A DNA stretch of 64,000 nucleotides, taken from NCBI RefSeq assembly GCF_050563545.1, contig NZ_JBNXUM010000015.1, forward strand, positions 115,811-179,810, written 5' to 3'. The position numbers and the translations under genes are program-made. Of the stretch, positions 43,701 to 51,779 are shown piece by piece. This DNA is from Falsiroseomonas sp050563545 (lineage in GTDB: Bacteria > Pseudomonadota > Alphaproteobacteria > Acetobacterales > Acetobacteraceae). The notes under the pieces are model-generated. The model was given only the letters and a program-made list of their open reading frames with translations, had not been told where the DNA came from and did no database searches. Positions within the stretch are counted from its first letter, which is position 1; each line of letters opens with the position of its first letter.

Positions 43701-46700
43701 ACGAGGTCGCCTGTCGCCGAGGTCGAGGTGACGGTGCCGCTGGTCTGCTCGACCGTGCCGGTGGCAATGAAGGTCACGTCGCCGCCCTTGAGGGCACCGG
43801 TCAGCGTCATGCCGGAGGCGAACGGCGCAAGCAGGCTGCGCGTGGCGGTCACGCTGCCGCCGAGCTCGTACAGGCCGCCGCCCTTGAAGAAGATGTCGCG
43901 GTCCGAGGTCAGCGTGCCGGCGATCTTCGTGCCGGCGCTGGTGATCAGCAGGTCGTTCGCCGCCCCGGTCGAGGCGATGCTGCCCGCGGCCTGGTCGAAC
44001 AGGCCGCCTGCCTCGAGCGCGATGCCCGTGCCCTTCAGCGTGCCGCCGGTCTGGCTGATGGCGCCCGTGGACTTCAGCGTCACTTCCGCGCCCTGGAGCA
44101 CGCCCTTCAGCGTCAGCGCCGAGGCGCCGCTGGCCGAGAGCGCGCCCGTCGCGGTCACGGTGCCGCCGAGCGCGTAGGCGCCGCTGCCGGTGAAGGCGAT
44201 CGCCCCGGCGGATTGCAGGACGCCGGCGACCGTGATGCCGGCGCCCGCGATGGAGAGCGTGTTCGCCGCGCCGCTGGAGGTGATCTTGCTGCCCGCGCCC
44301 GACAGCTGCTCGAAGGCGCCGGTCGCGGAGAGCGTCACGCCCGCGCCCTCGAGCGTGCCGCTGGTGGTCAGTGTGGTGGCCGCGGTCGCGGAGAGCAGGC
44401 CGACGGCGGTCGCGTTGCCGGCGACCGACACCGCGCCTGACGTGCCGGCAAGGGTGATCGCCCCCTGCGAATCCAGCGTGCCGCCGATCGTCACGCTGCC
44501 GCCGGAGATCGCCAGGGTCCCGCTGGTGGTGGTCGCGGTGCCGCCGGTCTGGTTCACCAGGCCGGTCGCCTGCAGCGTCATGGACGCGCCCTGGAGCGCG
44601 CCGCCGCTCGCGATCCCGCCGCCCGTCGCGTCCACGGAAAGCAGCCCCGCCGCCTTGATCGTGCCGTTCAGCGTCGCGTCGCCCGCGGTCGCCTTGAGGG
44701 TGATGGCGCGGCCGGAGTTCAGCGGCCCGGAGAGGCCGAGGCTCGCGCCCGAGATGCCGAGGTCGCGGTCGGTTGCCGTTGCGGTGATGCTCCCGGCCGT
44801 CTGCGTCAACGCGCCGTCGGCCGTGAGCGTCACGCCCGCGCCCTGCAGCACGCCGGACGCGGACGTCACCTTGATGGCCCCCGCCTTGGTCGAGGCGGAG
44901 AGCAGGCCGGCGGCGGTGATGCCGCCGTTCAGCGTCGCATCGCCCGCCGTCGTGGCCAGCACGATGTCGCGGGCGGAATCAAGCGTGCCTGCGATCGAGA
45001 GGCTGGCGCCGGTGAGCGAGAGGTCGGCATCCGTCGCCGTCGTCGTGATGCTGCCCGCTGCGATCTGCGACAGCGCGCCCTTGACGACGACGCTGGCCGA
45101 GGCCGCCTCGAGCGTGCCCGGGACAGCGAGGTCGCCGGCGGCATCCACCGACAGCAGGCGGCCGGCCGTGATGGTCCCGCCGAGGCTGCTCGCACCCGCG
45201 CCGGCCGTGACGAAGAGGTCGCGCTCCGACGTCACCGTCGAGCCCAGCGTCACGGTCGCGCCCGAGAGCGTCACGTCGGTCGCCTTGGAGGTGACGCTGC
45301 TGCCGGCCAGGTCGAGCGTGCCGGCGCCGGCCTGCATCACCACCGCGCCGCCCTGGACGTCGCCGCTGGCGTGCGTCAGCCCGCCGGCGGCCAGCAGCGA
45401 CACGGTGCTGGTGTCGCCGGCCGTGACGGGGCCCTTCAGCGTCAGCGCGCCGACACTGGCCTTGAGCAGCACCGGCCCGGTCGCCGCGGTCACGGATCCC
45501 GTCAGCGACAGCGCGGCCGCCCCCGCCGCGCCGGAGACGACCTCGACGCCGTTCGGGGCGGAGAGCGTGCCGGCGATGGTGGTGCCGACGGAGGAGGCGA
45601 GGGCGATCGTCGTGTCCGCGGTGACGTTCCCGATCGCCGCGATCTCGTTCGCCGCGTTGTTCAGCGTGACGGCGCCGCCGGTGGCCGTCGCGCTGGCCTT
45701 CAGGGTGCCGGCCGCGACGATCCCGTCGGTGCCGGTGATGCTGCCCGCCGTCGCGATGAGCGACACCTGCTCGCCCGCGGCGGCTATGGCGCCGCCGGCG
45801 ACGATGGTCAGGGAGCCGGCCTTCAGCGCCACCGTGCCGGTGGACGCGACCTTGCCGGCGACCGAAAGGTCGCCCGGCGTGGTCAGGCTGAGCCCCCCAT
45901 CGCCGGCCGACAGGTCGAGCAGGCGGGAGACGGTCAGCGGCCCCGTCGTGAGGTCCACCGATGCGGTGGAGCCGGCGATCGCCTCGACCGCGATCGTCCC
46001 GCTGCCCGACACCGCCGCGCCCCCGGTGAGCGTCAGCGTCGTCGCCGCGGGGCCCGTCGTGGCGCCCGTGATCCCGCCATTGATGGTGATGGTGTCCGGC
46101 GCGGAGAGCGTCACCGCCCCGCCGCTGGTCGAGATCTCGCTGCCCGCCTTCAGCAGGATGTCGCCGCCGGCGCCGGTCGCCGTCAGGCTCGCGCCGGTCG
46201 CCGCCTTCAGCGCGCCGGTGCCGCCGACGGTGATGCCCCCGCCCGACAGGGTGATGGCAGAGCCGTTCGCCGTCAGCGTCCCGTCGACGCTGAGCGCCTG
46301 CTTGGCGATGATCGCCAGCGGCGCCTGGTTCGACGTGACGCTGCCGTCCACGGTAACCGCGCCGGCGGTCGCGGCGAGGCTCACCTGGCCGCCGTTCAGG
46401 AACAGGGTGCCGCGCGCCGCGGACGCCGCCCCGGCCGTGGCGACGGTCAGGTCGCCCGATGTGGCCTTGAGCTCCAGGTTCCCGCCGATGATGCTCGGGG
46501 CACCCGTGACGTCCACACCGGCCTTGACCGTGCCGTCGACCGAGATCCCGGCCGCGTTGGTGATCTTGAGGTTCACGCCGGCCGACAGGGGCCCGTTGAT
46601 CGCCAGCGTCCGGCCGTTGACGAGGGTGAAGTTCCCGCTGGTCCTGAAGCCCTCGATGGCGCCGATCGCGTTCGCCGTATTCGTCAGGTCGAGCTGGCCG

Positions 46701-49700
46701 GCATTGTAGAGGCCCGTCGTCAGCCCGCCGAGCGTGCCCACGGTGAGGCTGCCGCCCGCCGCGTCGCTCACCTTGCCGGTCACGAGGAAGGTGAGCCGAT
46801 CCACCAGGGACTTCGCGCTGTCGAGCGGGTCCGTCAGGTCGATGGCGCTCGCGACGGAGACGTCGGACGCCACCGCGCCGGCCTTGGTGCCGCCGCCGAT
46901 CCGCAGCGTGCCCGTCCTGACCTGCGAGAGGCTCGCCTGCGACAGCCCGAGCCCCGTGACAGGGCTGCCCAGCGTGATGGCCAGGCCGGACGTCGCCGGC
47001 ATCAGCTCGACGGCGCCCCCGGCGCCAGGCGCGACGACCGCGCCCGCGAAGCTCATGGCATTCGCGGCCAGGCTGACGGTGCCGTTCGTGCCGGCCGTGA
47101 TCGAGCCGGCGGAGGCGACGTCGAGCGACTGTCCCGCGGCGACCGAGAGATTGACCGAGCCGGCGGAAACCGGGCCGGCGATCTTGAGGCTGGTGGCGTT
47201 GGTCAGCGTGAGCGCGCCGACCGCCGACAGGCCGCCATTGATCCCGGCGGCGCCGAGATTGCCGATGGAATGCGCCGCGCTTCCGAGATCGAGGTTGCCG
47301 CCGGCGCTGCCGGTCAGCGTGCCGATCGTCAGGGTCGATGCGTTGATGGCGCTGATGTCCGCGCCGGCGCCGCTCAGCAGCCGCAAGGTCGTTGCGCCCG
47401 CGGGGGAGGCGATGCTGCTCGTGACGGTCACCGCGCCGCCGTCAAGCCGGCCGACCTCCAGCGTGCCGCCCGTCGCGGTGATCGGGGCCAGCAGGTTGCC
47501 GTTCAACAGGAGGCCGGCGCCGGTCTCGCCGAGCGACACGGGCGCGCCTGCATTCTGCGATGCGAGCGCCACGGTGCCGTTGGCGGCGGCCACGCGCGTG
47601 ACCAGCACGGGTATGAGGAAGGTCCCGGGCGGCTGCCCGAAGGCTGCCGAAAAGTCCTGCAGCTGCGGCGGCAGCGCGATGCTGTCGGCGCTGATCGAGA
47701 TCCGTCCGCCCGGCGCCGTCAGCGCGACGTCGTTGTTCACCGCCAACTCGCCGACCGTCACGCTGTTCGCGAGCACCGAGATGCTGCCGGCGTCGCTCGC
47801 CGTCACGCTGCCCGTCACGTTGACCGTGCCGCCCGGCGCCAGGAAGGATATCGCGCCGCCGCCAGAAGTGCCGAGGGCGCTCTTGACGTTGATGGTCCCG
47901 CCCGCCGCCTTGAACGAGAAGCCGCCGCCGGCAGGGGCGGAGAGGCTGGCCGTGACATTGATCGTCCCGCCCGGCGCCTGGAAGCCGAGCTGGCCGCCCT
48001 GGCCGCCGACCACCGTCGTGGTGAGGCCGGACGTGGCGTTCAGCGTGATGGTCGCCGGAACATCCGGGTCGCCCGGGATCGCGGCCGGGGTCGGGTTGGC
48101 GATCAGCGTGATGTTGCCGGCGACCGCCGGCGTGCCGGACCCGCCGGCCTGGCCCGCCGTGATGCTGCCCGTCCCGAGCGCGCCGGAGCCGACCGAGGTG
48201 ATCGTGACATCCACGGGCGGTGCGGTAGGTGCCGGGCCGGCGGGCTCCTGGCCCGCCTTGACGGTGCCGTAGCTCGCCAGCGCCTGGGTGTTGACGACGG
48301 TGATGCTGCCAGGCGCCGTCAGCGTGCCGAGCGCGCCGAACCTGTTCTGGCCCGCCAGGCTGATCGAGCGGCCGGAGGCCGTGACGGTGGCGTCCACCAT
48401 CGGGGCGCTGAAATAGCCGCCTGTCTGCGTGATGCCCTGCGCGCCCTTCAGCGTCAGCAGCCCGGCGCTCCCGGCCGCGACGCTGCCGTCGGACTGCGTG
48501 ACCTGGCCGGAAGCGATGATCGCGACATTGCCTTCGCCAGCGCCGCTGCCGACGGCGGTCACCGTCCCCTGCAGGTTCACGTTGCCCGCGCTGTTCAGCG
48601 TAACGGCGCCGCTGCCCGTGCCGGCCTTGCCCGCCGTGATCGAGGCCCCGGCGCCGAGCCCGATATCGCCTGCCGTGCTGGTGATCGTGACGTTGCCGCT
48701 GGCGCTGGTGCCGGCCTGCACGCCCCCGGTGATCTGCACTGCCCCCTCGACCTTCAGGCCGATGTCGAGGGTGGCGGATAGGCCGACGATCCCGGCGATC
48801 TGCGCGGCTTGCGTTCCGCCGAGATCGAGACCCGCGCCCCGCGCCGAGGCGCTCAGCACGCCGGCCTTGACCAGGCCCGCGCCGGCGATGCCGGCCTGCG
48901 CGTCGAGGGTCAGCGTGCCCGTGGCCGTCACCCCGCCGTCCAGCACGATCCCGGCCCCGCCGCCGAGCGTCTTCAGCACGATGTCGGCGCCCGCCGCACT
49001 GCCGCCCGGGCCGACGCCGAGCGCCCCGAAGGACGACAGGTCGAGCGTGCCCTGCGCGCTCACCGCGCCGGCGACGGAGAGGTTCCCGCCGGTCTGCAGC
49101 ACCAGGTCGCCGGTCGTCGCGGCGATCGCGCCGAGGGTCGGGATGACGTTGCCGAGGGTGGTCAGGGAGACCGACGCGGCGCTGCCGGTCAGAGTGATCC
49201 CGGTCAGATTGACGGGCTGGGTCTGCGTGATCGCGCCGGAGGTCCGGATGTCGAGCGTCGCGAAGCCCGTCGGGGCGACCGGCGGGGAGCCCGGCGGCGG
49301 CGGGGGCGGCACGGCGAGGTCCACCGATGTCGCGACGGTGGCGACGCTCCCGCCGGGCTGGGTGATCGCCCCGAGCCGCAGAGTGCCCGTGGACACGTTC
49401 GGGAAGGCCGTCAGGACGAAGTCGGCTGCCGGGCCGGTCGTCGAATAGGGCGCGAGTTCGACGACGCCCGTCGCCGTCGTCGTCAGCGGCTGGTCGCCGA
49501 GATCCCTCGTGTCGCCCTGGATGCTGATGCGGCCCGGCGCGCCGGTGGCGCTGCCGATCGCGTTGCCATTGGTGATGGTGACCGTCGGCGCGGCGAGCGA
49601 CACGGCCCCGCCATCCGTCTTGATGTCGGCCTTGACGGTGACGCCGGTCGCGGCCCTGAGGTCGAGGCTCGTTGTGCCGAGGTCGAGCGCGCCTTTCACC

Positions 49701-51766
49701 GTCACGGTGGTCGCCGTCGGCACGCCGGGCGTGGCGCCGGCCGAGGCCGCGCCGATGCGCAGCAGGCCCGCGGTACCGAGCCAGCCCAGCGACGCGATGG
49801 AGATGTCGCCGCCGGCGCCCGCGCCGATCTCGATGGATTTCGACCCGAAGGGCGCGATCTCGACGGTGCCGGCCGAGATCTTGTTGTTGCCTCCCGGCAC
49901 GGTGACGCTGTTCGCCACCATTGCGATGGTGCCGGCGCTGGCCGTCAGCGCCCCCTTGTTGCCGAAGGCGATGCTGCCGCTCGTCCCTTGCGACAGCAGG
50001 GTGATGCTGCCCGCGTCGCTCGTCACCGCCTTGTTCACTGTCACCGCGCCGGCCTGGGTCCGGCCGGCGATCGAGGCGGCGGAGGCGTTGAGCGTGATGT
50101 TGCCGCTCAGCGTCAGAGGGGCGCTGATGGTGATGCTGTTCCCGGCAGCCAGCGTCAGCGGGTTCGTGTTCCCCGTGAAGCTGTAGGTGCTCAGCAGCTC
50201 GATGTCCCTCGTCGCCTCGAGCCGGACGGCGTTCTTGACGAGCAGGCCGCTCAGCGTGTCGGTCGAGATGTAGGCATCGGTGTTCGTACCGCCGGCGCCG
50301 GCGCCGACCTGGGGCGGCGGCGTGTTGACGTTCGGCGACAGCTCGTTGGCGTTGTTCGGGATGTCGGCCGCATCGGCGATGTAGAGATCGCGCGGGTCGA
50401 TCAGCAGCGTCCCGGTCAGCCCGCGCGGCGCGCTGGTGTCCACCGTTCCCGTCAGCGAGAAGCCGGTCGCGCCGGAGACCTCGACCTGGCCGCCATTGCC
50501 GCCCTGCGGCCCGCCGCGCGCGGCGATGCTGCCGGCCATGACCGTGCTGTCGAGCGAGAGCAGGGCGATGCGCCCACCATCGCCCCGCATGGTGGCGTTC
50601 GCCTCGATCACCGCGCCGGCGGCCACGTCGACGCGGGAGGCGCTGGCGGCCGGCACGCCGCCGCCCTGGGCGCGCGCGCGCGCCGCCGTCGTGCCGATCG
50701 CGACCGTGCCGCCGCCGGCCTGGCCGCTGGTGCTGACGCGCGCGGTCTCCGACAGCGCGACACGGCCCGTCGCGTTCGCGACGACGGTGCCGCCGCGCTC
50801 GTTCGTGCGCGCGCCTTCCGCAGCGACGGTGCCGTGGATGCGGATGCCGCCGCCGACGCCCGCGATCTCGACCGTGCCGCCGCGCGCGCCCGCGCTGTCC
50901 GCCCTGATCGTCCCGCCGGCCGTGACGAGGTCCTGCACGATGCCGTCCGCGGCGCGCGCCGTCAGCAGGACGGTGCCGCCCTCGGCCACCACGGTGCCGG
51001 TGTTGGTGACGAGGGAGCGCACCGGCCGCCCGTCCGGCCCGCTCGGGGCAGTGCGCACCTGGCCCGTGATGTCGAAGCTGACCAGGCCGTCGCCATGCAG
51101 GTCGATGGTGTGGGTCTCGGCGCCTGCCAGGACCACGGTGCCGAGCCGGGCGTTGATGCGGCCCGAATTGACGACGTTCGGCGCCACAAGTGCGGCGAGG
51201 CCGGCCTCGCGCACCGTGATCTCGCCGCGGTTCTCGATCCGCGCGCCGGGCCGGCCGGGCCGGTCGAACTGCAGCCGCCCCGCCATGAAGGCGGCATTGG
51301 TCGTGTCGGCGGTCGAGGCGATGAAGCTCTGCGCCTCCACCACCGCGCCGCGGTGGACGAGCACGCCGTTCGGGTTGACCAGCACCACCTGGCCGTTGGC
51401 CTGGATGCGGCCCGCGATCTCCGACACGTTGGCGCCCGTCACGCGGTTCAGCGCCACCGCGGCGGCGCCGGGCTGCTGGTAGATCACCGCCTGGTTCGCG
51501 CCGACGTCGTAGGTCCGCCACTCGATCGCCGCGCGCTGGCTCTGCTGCGTCACGACCGTCGCGTTGGGCTGCTGCGCGATGGAGGCCTGGCCGGCCACGA
51601 CGGCGCCGCCCTGCGGGCGCGCATTGGGCGCGGGCTGGGCCGCCGCCTGCGGCAGGAAGCTCAGCGCGAAGCAGGCCTGCAGCGCGGTGCTGGCCAGCAG
51701 GGCGCGGCGGGCAAGGCGGAAGGTCCGCACCTCGCTGCCGGGCTTCGAACGGGTCGTGCGGCGCAT
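40742..51766 (-). CDS. Giant filamentous haemagglutinin-type TpsA exoprotein
   Basis: About 3,674 residues, the largest gene in the window. A long signal peptide (about 1-44) precedes the TPS secretion domain (about 45-290), with NQAVIYQQPGAAAVALNRVT, GQVVLVNPNG (NPNG at 131-134) and GAVVEAQSFIAST, the features that TpsB recognises. The rest is a very long run of imperfect beta-helix repeats rich in Gly, Ala, Thr, Ser and Val, with a few Cys-free stretches and no clear toxin, protease or VENN-type end domain. The C-terminus ends TFVPNVAEKDF. The ATG at 51766 is preferred: GAGGAA lies nine bases ahead, whereas the ATG at 51775 is too close. Two-partner secretion would put it on the surface as an adhesin or matrix protein. 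Confidence 0.93.
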   Translation of the reverse strand: MRRTTRSKPGSEVRTFRLARRALLASTALQACFALSFLPQAAAQPAPNARPQGGAVVAGQASIAQQPNATVVTQQSQRAAIEWRTYDVGANQAVIYQQPGAAAVALNRVTGANVSEIAGRIQANGQVVLVNPNGVLVHRGAVVEAQSFIASTADTTNAAFMAGRLQFDRPGRPGARIENRGEITVREAGLAALVAPNVVNSGRINARLGTVVLAGAETHTIDLHGDGLVSFDITGQVRTAPSGPDGRPVRSLVTNTGTVVAEGGTVLLTARAADGIVQDLVTAGGTIRADSAGARGGTVEIAGVGGGIRIHGTVAAEGARTNERGGTVVANATGRVALSETARVSTSGQAGGGTVAIGTTAARARAQGGGVPAASASRVDVAAGAVIEANATMRGDGGRIALLSLDSTVMAGSIAARGGPQGGNGGQVEVSGATGFSLTGTVDTSAPRGLTGTLLIDPRDLYIADAADIPNNANELSPNVNTPPPQVGAGAGGTNTDAYISTDTLSGLLVKNAVRLEATRDIELLSTYSFTGNTNPLTLAAGNSITISAPLTLSGNITLNASAASIAGRTQAGAVTVNKAVTSDAGSITLLSQGTSGSIAFGNKGALTASAGTIAMVANSVTVPGGNNKISAGTVEIAPFGSKSIEIGAGAGGDISIASLGWLGTAGLLRIGAASAGATPGVPTATTVTVKGALDLGTTSLDLRAATGVTVKADIKTDGGAVSLAAPTVTITNGNAIGSATGAPGRISIQGDTRDLGDQPLTTTATGVVELAPYSTTGPAADFVLTAFPNVSTGTLRLGAITQPGGSVATVATSVDLAVPPPPPPGSPPVAPTGFATLDIRTSGAITQTQPVNLTGITLTGSAASVSLTTLGNVIPTLGAIAATTGDLVLQTGGNLSVAGAVSAQGTLDLSSFGALGVGPGGSAAGADIVLKTLGGGAGIVLDGGVTATGTLTLDAQAGIAGAGLVKAGVLSASARGAGLDLGGTQAAQIAGIVGLSATLDIGLKVEGAVQITGGVQAGTSASGNVTITSTAGDIGLGAGASITAGKAGTGSGAVTLNSAGNVNLQGTVTAVGSGAGEGNVAIIASGQVTQSDGSVAAGSAGLLTLKGAQGITQTGGYFSAPMVDATVTASGRSISLAGQNRFGALGTLTAPGSITVVNTQALASYGTVKAGQEPAGPAPTAPPVDVTITSVGSGALGTGSITAGQAGGSGTPAVAGNITLIANPTPAAIPGDPDVPATITLNATSGLTTTVVGGQGGQLGFQAPGGTINVTASLSAPAGGGFSFKAAGGTINVKSALGTSGGGAISFLAPGGTVNVTGSVTASDAGSISVLANSVTVGELAVNNDVALTAPGGRISISADSIALPPQLQDFSAAFGQPPGTFLIPVLVTRVAAANGTVALASQNAGAPVSLGETGAGLLLNGNLLAPITATGGTLEVGRLDGGAVTVTSSIASPAGATTLRLLSGAGADISAINASTLTIGTLTGSAGGNLDLGSAAHSIGNLGAAGINGGLSAVGALTLTNATSLKIAGPVSAGSVNLSVAAGQSLDVASAGSITAGTNGTVSLAANAMSFAGAVVAPGAGGAVELMPATSGLAITLGSPVTGLGLSQASLSQVRTGTLRIGGGTKAGAVASDVSVASAIDLTDPLDSAKSLVDRLTFLVTGKVSDAAGGSLTVGTLGGLTTGLYNAGQLDLTNTANAIGAIEGFRTSGNFTLVNGRTLAINGPLSAGVNLKITNAAGISVDGTVKAGVDVTGAPSIIGGNLELKATSGDLTVATAGAASAARGTLFLNGGQVSLAATAGAVTVDGSVTSNQAPLAIIAKQALSVDGTLTANGSAITLSGGGITVGGTGALKAATGASLTATGAGGDILLKAGSEISTSGGAVTLSAPDTITINGGITGATTGPAATTLTLTGGAAVSGSGTIAVEAIAGSTASVDLTTGPLTVSRLLDLSAGDGGLSLTTPGDLSVAGKVASTGTVALKAGSLTIVAGGAIAAAGEQVSLIATAGSITGTDGIVAAGTLKASATATGGAVTLNNAANEIAAIGNVTADTTIALASSVGTTIAGTLSAPNGVEVVSGAAGAAALSLTGSVTAATGPVLLKASVGALTLKGPVTAGDTSTVSLLAAGGLTHASGDVQGGAVVMQAGAGTLDLAGSSVTSKATDVTLSGATVTLGSTVTSERDLFVTAGAGASSLGGTITAGRLLSVDAAGDLAVPGTLEAASASVVVKGALSQIAAGSITTTATDADLSLTGASLSIAGTLDSARDIVLATTAGDATLNGGITAAGLLSASTKAGAIKVTSASGVLQGAGVTLTADGALTQTAGSITATATDRDLGISGASLGLSGPLNSGRAITLKATAGDATLNGTIKAAGLLSVDATGGGIASGGALQGASMTLQATGLVNQTGGTATTTSGTLAISGGSVTIGGTLDSQGAITLAGTSGAVSVAGNATAVGLLSATAATTLTTSGTLEGAGVTLSATGAFEQLSGAGSKITSSGAANTLSIAGAGITVAGVLQSAGAIAFTGSGAYALGGTVTATGALSASGASALTLKGVLQGAEVTLKSTGAISQTGGTLKGTGIALEAGGLFDQAAGSIASTGAANDLLITSAGTKIAGTLTSDRDIFFKGGGLYELGGSVTATRSLLAPFASGMTLTGALKGGDVTFIATGTVEQTSGTVTSTSATGDLVLRGATTTLGAGLSAGRDLEITGVGVTVSGTASAGRDIRATATGALSASGTLTATRDLSLTAEAGTLTVSGSATATNGQATLRTGTAAPDPLLPAPFDIKIPGTVTAGTTLTLTSVGGVSAGGTGTLKAATLTGNVAVSAVLDGATAAPGGGTSFNNEVGTLASFAAGKNFVLANKGDLTVTGPVRAADTLQLDLTGTLRLLPAAGQTSPVPTVYSLKAPSLVLNPGSIEQDANAPIFTSVLTIQAGQEASLTSKYNVISFVTANSSDDIIIASASDLTLFGAVNATGTLSISANGSLTIPGGSTATSGKGMFLTARGGDIVLSGGVLNWGTTQADSALTLTAAGSLRQTAGTVTGGTGSLVTGSAGGAFLLAQPGNTFAKAGPITATAGLSLSSTTDLAVVGKLEAGSGALSLASGGALSLDAVPLTGSSVSLTATGGDIAQTVGGTLTTAGDLVASAGGDVLFAGQVGAASASLAAGGAISLAGALPPAPGQPPAGGGAAGSFAIAGPMTLAAGGDVALNGAITGSGLVVNSGGSIGQPGGASLVLGGALELTAAQAIALNGGVTATGATLKAGGDLQQLKGAFLSLGGSPLSIQAGGAIRLDGANAAASAAIAGGSLSQAAGASLALSGPLSLSTGGSAALNGSVTAGTIDVAAGLDLSQAASGTLASGGRLNLSAGRDMTLNGFVSGSPMTLVAGGDIAQATTGSLSTAALSVRAGGSARFLGAFSAGTVTGSAGQDFIITGAPVQIGTLSDVTAGRILDVETTTGGMVLQGGFSAPSIILYAAGPLTMSSINIATGGVTYVEKPPGIVFVPRLPEPIPGTPGAVLETGSGPLTAQAINVTPLGTPNATLALRLPTSGGTITIGQLKAPQADVTLDLGTGGRATANIEIRNLTVLGGGGGTELRGTVRGFAGQSAASVAGLGPRASSEYRINDCPLASVNCVQIVVTLPVSTNPLAALTTIVAQEDRDDADTFVPNVAEKDF
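44620..45060 (-). repeat. Internal tandem-like repeats in the TpsA gene
   Basis: Two neighbouring units encode nearly the same peptide pattern, GDATLNGTIKAAGLLSV near 44640-44700 and GDATLNGGITAAGLLSA near 44900-44960, about 260 bases apart, each followed by a similar LSGP/IAGT block. They are part of a longer array of diverged units covering the middle of the protein. Repeats of this kind can expand or contract by recombination. Confidence 0.55.
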
Positions 51767-51779
51767 GGTGGCCATTTCC

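Noticed and set aside
47442..51521. A second, 1,359-residue open frame on the minus strand inside the TpsA gene
   Set aside because: It is in another frame of the TpsA gene and is Arg/Gly/His-rich with no domains, the usual shadow of a GC-rich gene. The TpsA frame shows the TPS domain and beta-helix pattern throughout.
40742..51766. Contact-dependent inhibition (CdiA) system
   Set aside because: The exoprotein has no VENN-like boundary or toxin end, and no small immunity gene follows; the next gene is the large CHAT lipoprotein.
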